Below, piece after piece: positions 62,297 to 64,000 of a DNA stretch of 64,000 nucleotides. The notes under the pieces were generated by a model, which saw only the letters and a program-made list of their open reading frames with translations, did no database searches and was not told the DNA's origin. How positions within the stretch are numbered: position 1 is the first letter of the stretch; each line of letters starts with the position of its first letter. The position numbers and the translations under genes are program-made. Origin of the DNA: Undibacterium hunanense (GTDB lineage Bacteria > Pseudomonadota > Gammaproteobacteria > Burkholderiales > Burkholderiaceae_D). The stretch lies in the NCBI RefSeq assembly GCF_014284335.1, contig NZ_JACOGF010000004.1:372001-436000 (forward strand), in the 5' to 3' direction.

Positions 62297-63948
62297 AGTT
62301 TGAATACCGCTATTTTGGCAATAGCCAGGTGAATGACAGTGCAACTGCAACCAATATGCAGTTTGCGCCAGATACCTTGCGCACACCGACTTATTTTGCC
62401 GCCACCCTGCAACCATCACTGGCCCTGGCATACCGTGAAGCCATCAGCGCCATGCATGATGTGGTGGTATCTGACCTGCGCACGCAACCCAAGGACCGCA
62501 CTGGCTATTTTGCCTGGCTGGCTGAAAATGAAGCCAGCCTGCTGGCTGATTTCATGGCGCAGGAAAAAGACTTGCGTGAAAAAATCAAGCCGTTACGTGC
62601 AGAACTGACCAAGGTACAAAACCAGAAACACGAAATGATGCAGCCTTTTTATAAGGCCCAGCGTGCATACTTTGATCACCTGTACCGCGAAAACCGCGAC
62701 ATGTGGATCGTGCTGGATCCGGTCATTACCGTGCATCCTGACAAGGTATTTTTTGAATGTTTCAGCCGTGACGAATCGACCTATGCCAGCCTGAGCTGCC
62801 GCCACGATGTCTTCAGGCATCTGGGTGAATTTGCTTGCGGCACCACGAATATCGATTACTCCGCGTCGCTGTACGAAGAATTCCAGAAGATACGCGCCTA
62901 CAAGGAAACCCGCTTTGAAATCCAGGCAGATGGTTTCCAGGTCCAGACTGGCCATGATGAGCAATACCATGAAGCCAAGATCGATTTGCCCGATAGCTGG
63001 ATGCGCGGTTTCCTGCAAGTCAGTACCGCCATGTCCATGCCGGCTCACAAGCTGGAACTGCATCCCATGGATGTACACAGTATCTGCCACGTCCTGCGTC
63101 GAAAAACTGAAAGGGTAGGGCCGCGTTCGATCCGCTTTTTGCTGGAACCTGGCAAGCCGGTCAGCATGCTGTTTGAACCCTGGGGCATCAAGCTGGTGTG
63201 CCAGCGTTCCATCTTTACCGGCAACCAGGCGGCCGAAGTCCGTATCTGGGGCCGTCGCCGTTTGCTGACGCTGGAACGACTGATCGCCGTCACTGACAGG
63301 TTCAGTGTCATGCTCATGGGGACGGGTTTGCCCAGCTTCTGGATCGCACATCTGCCTGATATGGATTACACCCTGGGTTTGTCTGGCTGGACTGCGAATG
63401 ACTGGTCGCGCGCCGGCCAGTTCGATTTGCTGGCACCACGCCTCGATGTGGATGAAGCCACTTCACAAGCGGTAGCGCAAGCCTTGTCGGCACGCTGGTC
63501 AGCCAGCACTGCCAGCCTGGCGCAGCAATTGCAGATCGATGGCAAGCTGGTGGCGTCAGCCCTGACTGGCCTCATGCAGGCGGGACGGGTTGTGTACGAT
63601 GCAGTAGACCAGGTGGCGCGCTGGCGTGATCTGGTGCGTGAACCCATCAATGTCGCCAGCCTGCGCTTTGCCAGTGAACGTGAAGCCCTGGCTGCGCAAC
63701 TGGTACATAAAAACCTGTTACTTGATCTGCAGTCGGCACGCATTGCCGATGGTGGTATCGAATGGAAAGCCAGTGTCAGCGCCAGCATCACGAATACCAA
63801 GAAACTGAGCAAAACCATGATCAGGCTGGACAGTGATGACAGGCTCATTGAAGGTAATTGCAGTTGCGATTTCTATGTGCGTAACCGCATGTTTCGTGGG
63901 CCTTGTGAGCATATGCTGGCGATTAGACAAATAGCAAATATTAACTAA
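62293..63948 (+). CDS. SWIM zinc-finger protein
   Basis: A 551-residue protein. The C-terminal SWIM motif is CSCDFYV followed by PCEHMLAIR (CxC-x(n)-CxH), about residues 522-543. The middle has a coiled-coil-like segment (EKDLREKIKPLRAELTKVQNQ, about 100-130) and a beta-rich region with RIWGRRRLLTLERL. It resembles YehQ-type proteins. The gene overlaps the WGR-HEAT gene by four bases, so the two are made together and probably work in one complex. The substrate (DNA or protein) is unknown. Confidence 0.85.
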   Translation: MKFEYRYFGNSQVNDSATATNMQFAPDTLRTPTYFAATLQPSLALAYREAISAMHDVVVSDLRTQPKDRTGYFAWLAENEASLLADFMAQEKDLREKIKPLRAELTKVQNQKHEMMQPFYKAQRAYFDHLYRENRDMWIVLDPVITVHPDKVFFECFSRDESTYASLSCRHDVFRHLGEFACGTTNIDYSASLYEEFQKIRAYKETRFEIQADGFQVQTGHDEQYHEAKIDLPDSWMRGFLQVSTAMSMPAHKLELHPMDVHSICHVLRRKTERVGPRSIRFLLEPGKPVSMLFEPWGIKLVCQRSIFTGNQAAEVRIWGRRRLLTLERLIAVTDRFSVMLMGTGLPSFWIAHLPDMDYTLGLSGWTANDWSRAGQFDLLAPRLDVDEATSQAVAQALSARWSASTASLAQQLQIDGKLVASALTGLMQAGRVVYDAVDQVARWRDLVREPINVASLRFASEREALAAQLVHKNLLLDLQSARIADGGIEWKASVSASITNTKKLSKTMIRLDSDDRLIEGNCSCDFYVRNRMFRGPCEHMLAIRQIANIN

Positions 63949-64000
63949 TTGGACTTACGCAAAATCGCCCCAGCAAGGCACAGCGACGAAGACAGTACTT
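63949..64000. other. Right-edge non-coding sequence
   Basis: The last 52 bases after the SWIM gene contain TTGGACTTACGCAAAATCGC and no start codon with a ribosome site. It could be an intergenic spacer or the border of a mobile element; too little is visible to say. Confidence 0.3.

Noticed and set aside
63949..64000. Possible insertion-sequence end after the SWIM gene
   Set aside because: TTACGCAAAA-type borders are known for some elements, but only 52 bases are visible and no inverted repeat partner can be checked.

Overview
The window reads as chromosomal DNA of a heterotrophic beta-proteobacterium with a mid-range GC content. Protein resemblance and gene order (sox order, bufferin locus, TonB receptor plus LacI sugar loci, Burkholderiales-type extragenic repeats) suggest Burkholderiales, most likely Oxalobacteraceae (Undibacterium-like). 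That placement is inference and was not tested by any search. No rRNA, tRNA, CRISPR array or complete insertion sequence was seen.

Layout. 0-4.6 kb: the 5' part of an unrecognised gene, a secreted fasciclin-domain protein, a TonB-dependent receptor and a rhomboid-like protease. 4.9-12.2 kb: thiosulfate-oxidation genes soxC-D-Y-Z-A-X-B, all on the + strand; a MITE-like repeat separates soxY from soxZ, and a long hairpin repeat separates soxX from soxB. 12.2-19.2 kb: a minus-strand sucrose operon (TonB receptor, amylosucrase, PfkB-type fructokinase, MFS transporter) with a perfect 20-bp LacI-type operator; it meets soxB tail to tail, with the two stop codons sharing one TTAA. 20-23.4 kb: an HPP/CBS membrane protein, then a three-gene bufferin locus (Cys-rich precursor, DUF692/MNIO enzyme, DUF2063 partner). 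23.5-25.4 kb: a LacI regulator, probably of the sucrose genes, and a WYL-domain regulator. 25.4-27.8 kb: small orphan genes. 27.8-34.7 kb: recQ, uppP, two tandem related lipoproteins, a chemoreceptor and a small Cys-cluster protein.

34.7-39.3 kb: a minus-strand operon of response regulator, sensor kinase, DUF4212 protein and sodium/solute symporter, with overlapping or nearly touching genes. 39.6-41.4 kb: blaI/blaR1-type repressor and sensor protease with a double TACA/TGTA operator and no beta-lactamase nearby. 41.5-43 kb: orphans. 43-47.9 kb: MarR regulator with an EmrAB-type tripartite efflux pump. 48-57.1 kb: a candidate uronic-acid polysaccharide locus made of a TonB receptor, a large secreted candidate lyase, a LacI repressor, uronate dehydrogenase, a secreted mutarotase and a beta-jelly-roll-like polysaccharide lyase. 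Four near-identical operators matching GTTAAACGTTTAAC link the lyase, the repressor and the dehydrogenase operon. 57.2-58.5 kb: patatin-like phospholipase and a small protein. 59-63.9 kb: an overlapping pair, WGR-HEAT protein and SWIM zinc-finger protein, resembling the E. coli yeh MoxR/VWA-associated cluster, cut by the window edge.

Three accessory systems stand out: the uronan locus with its operator set, the WGR-HEAT/SWIM pair, and the bufferin locus. A recurring pattern is also seen: short, mostly 12-bp tandem duplications at the extreme ends of at least five genes (signal peptides, N-termini, or across stop codons).
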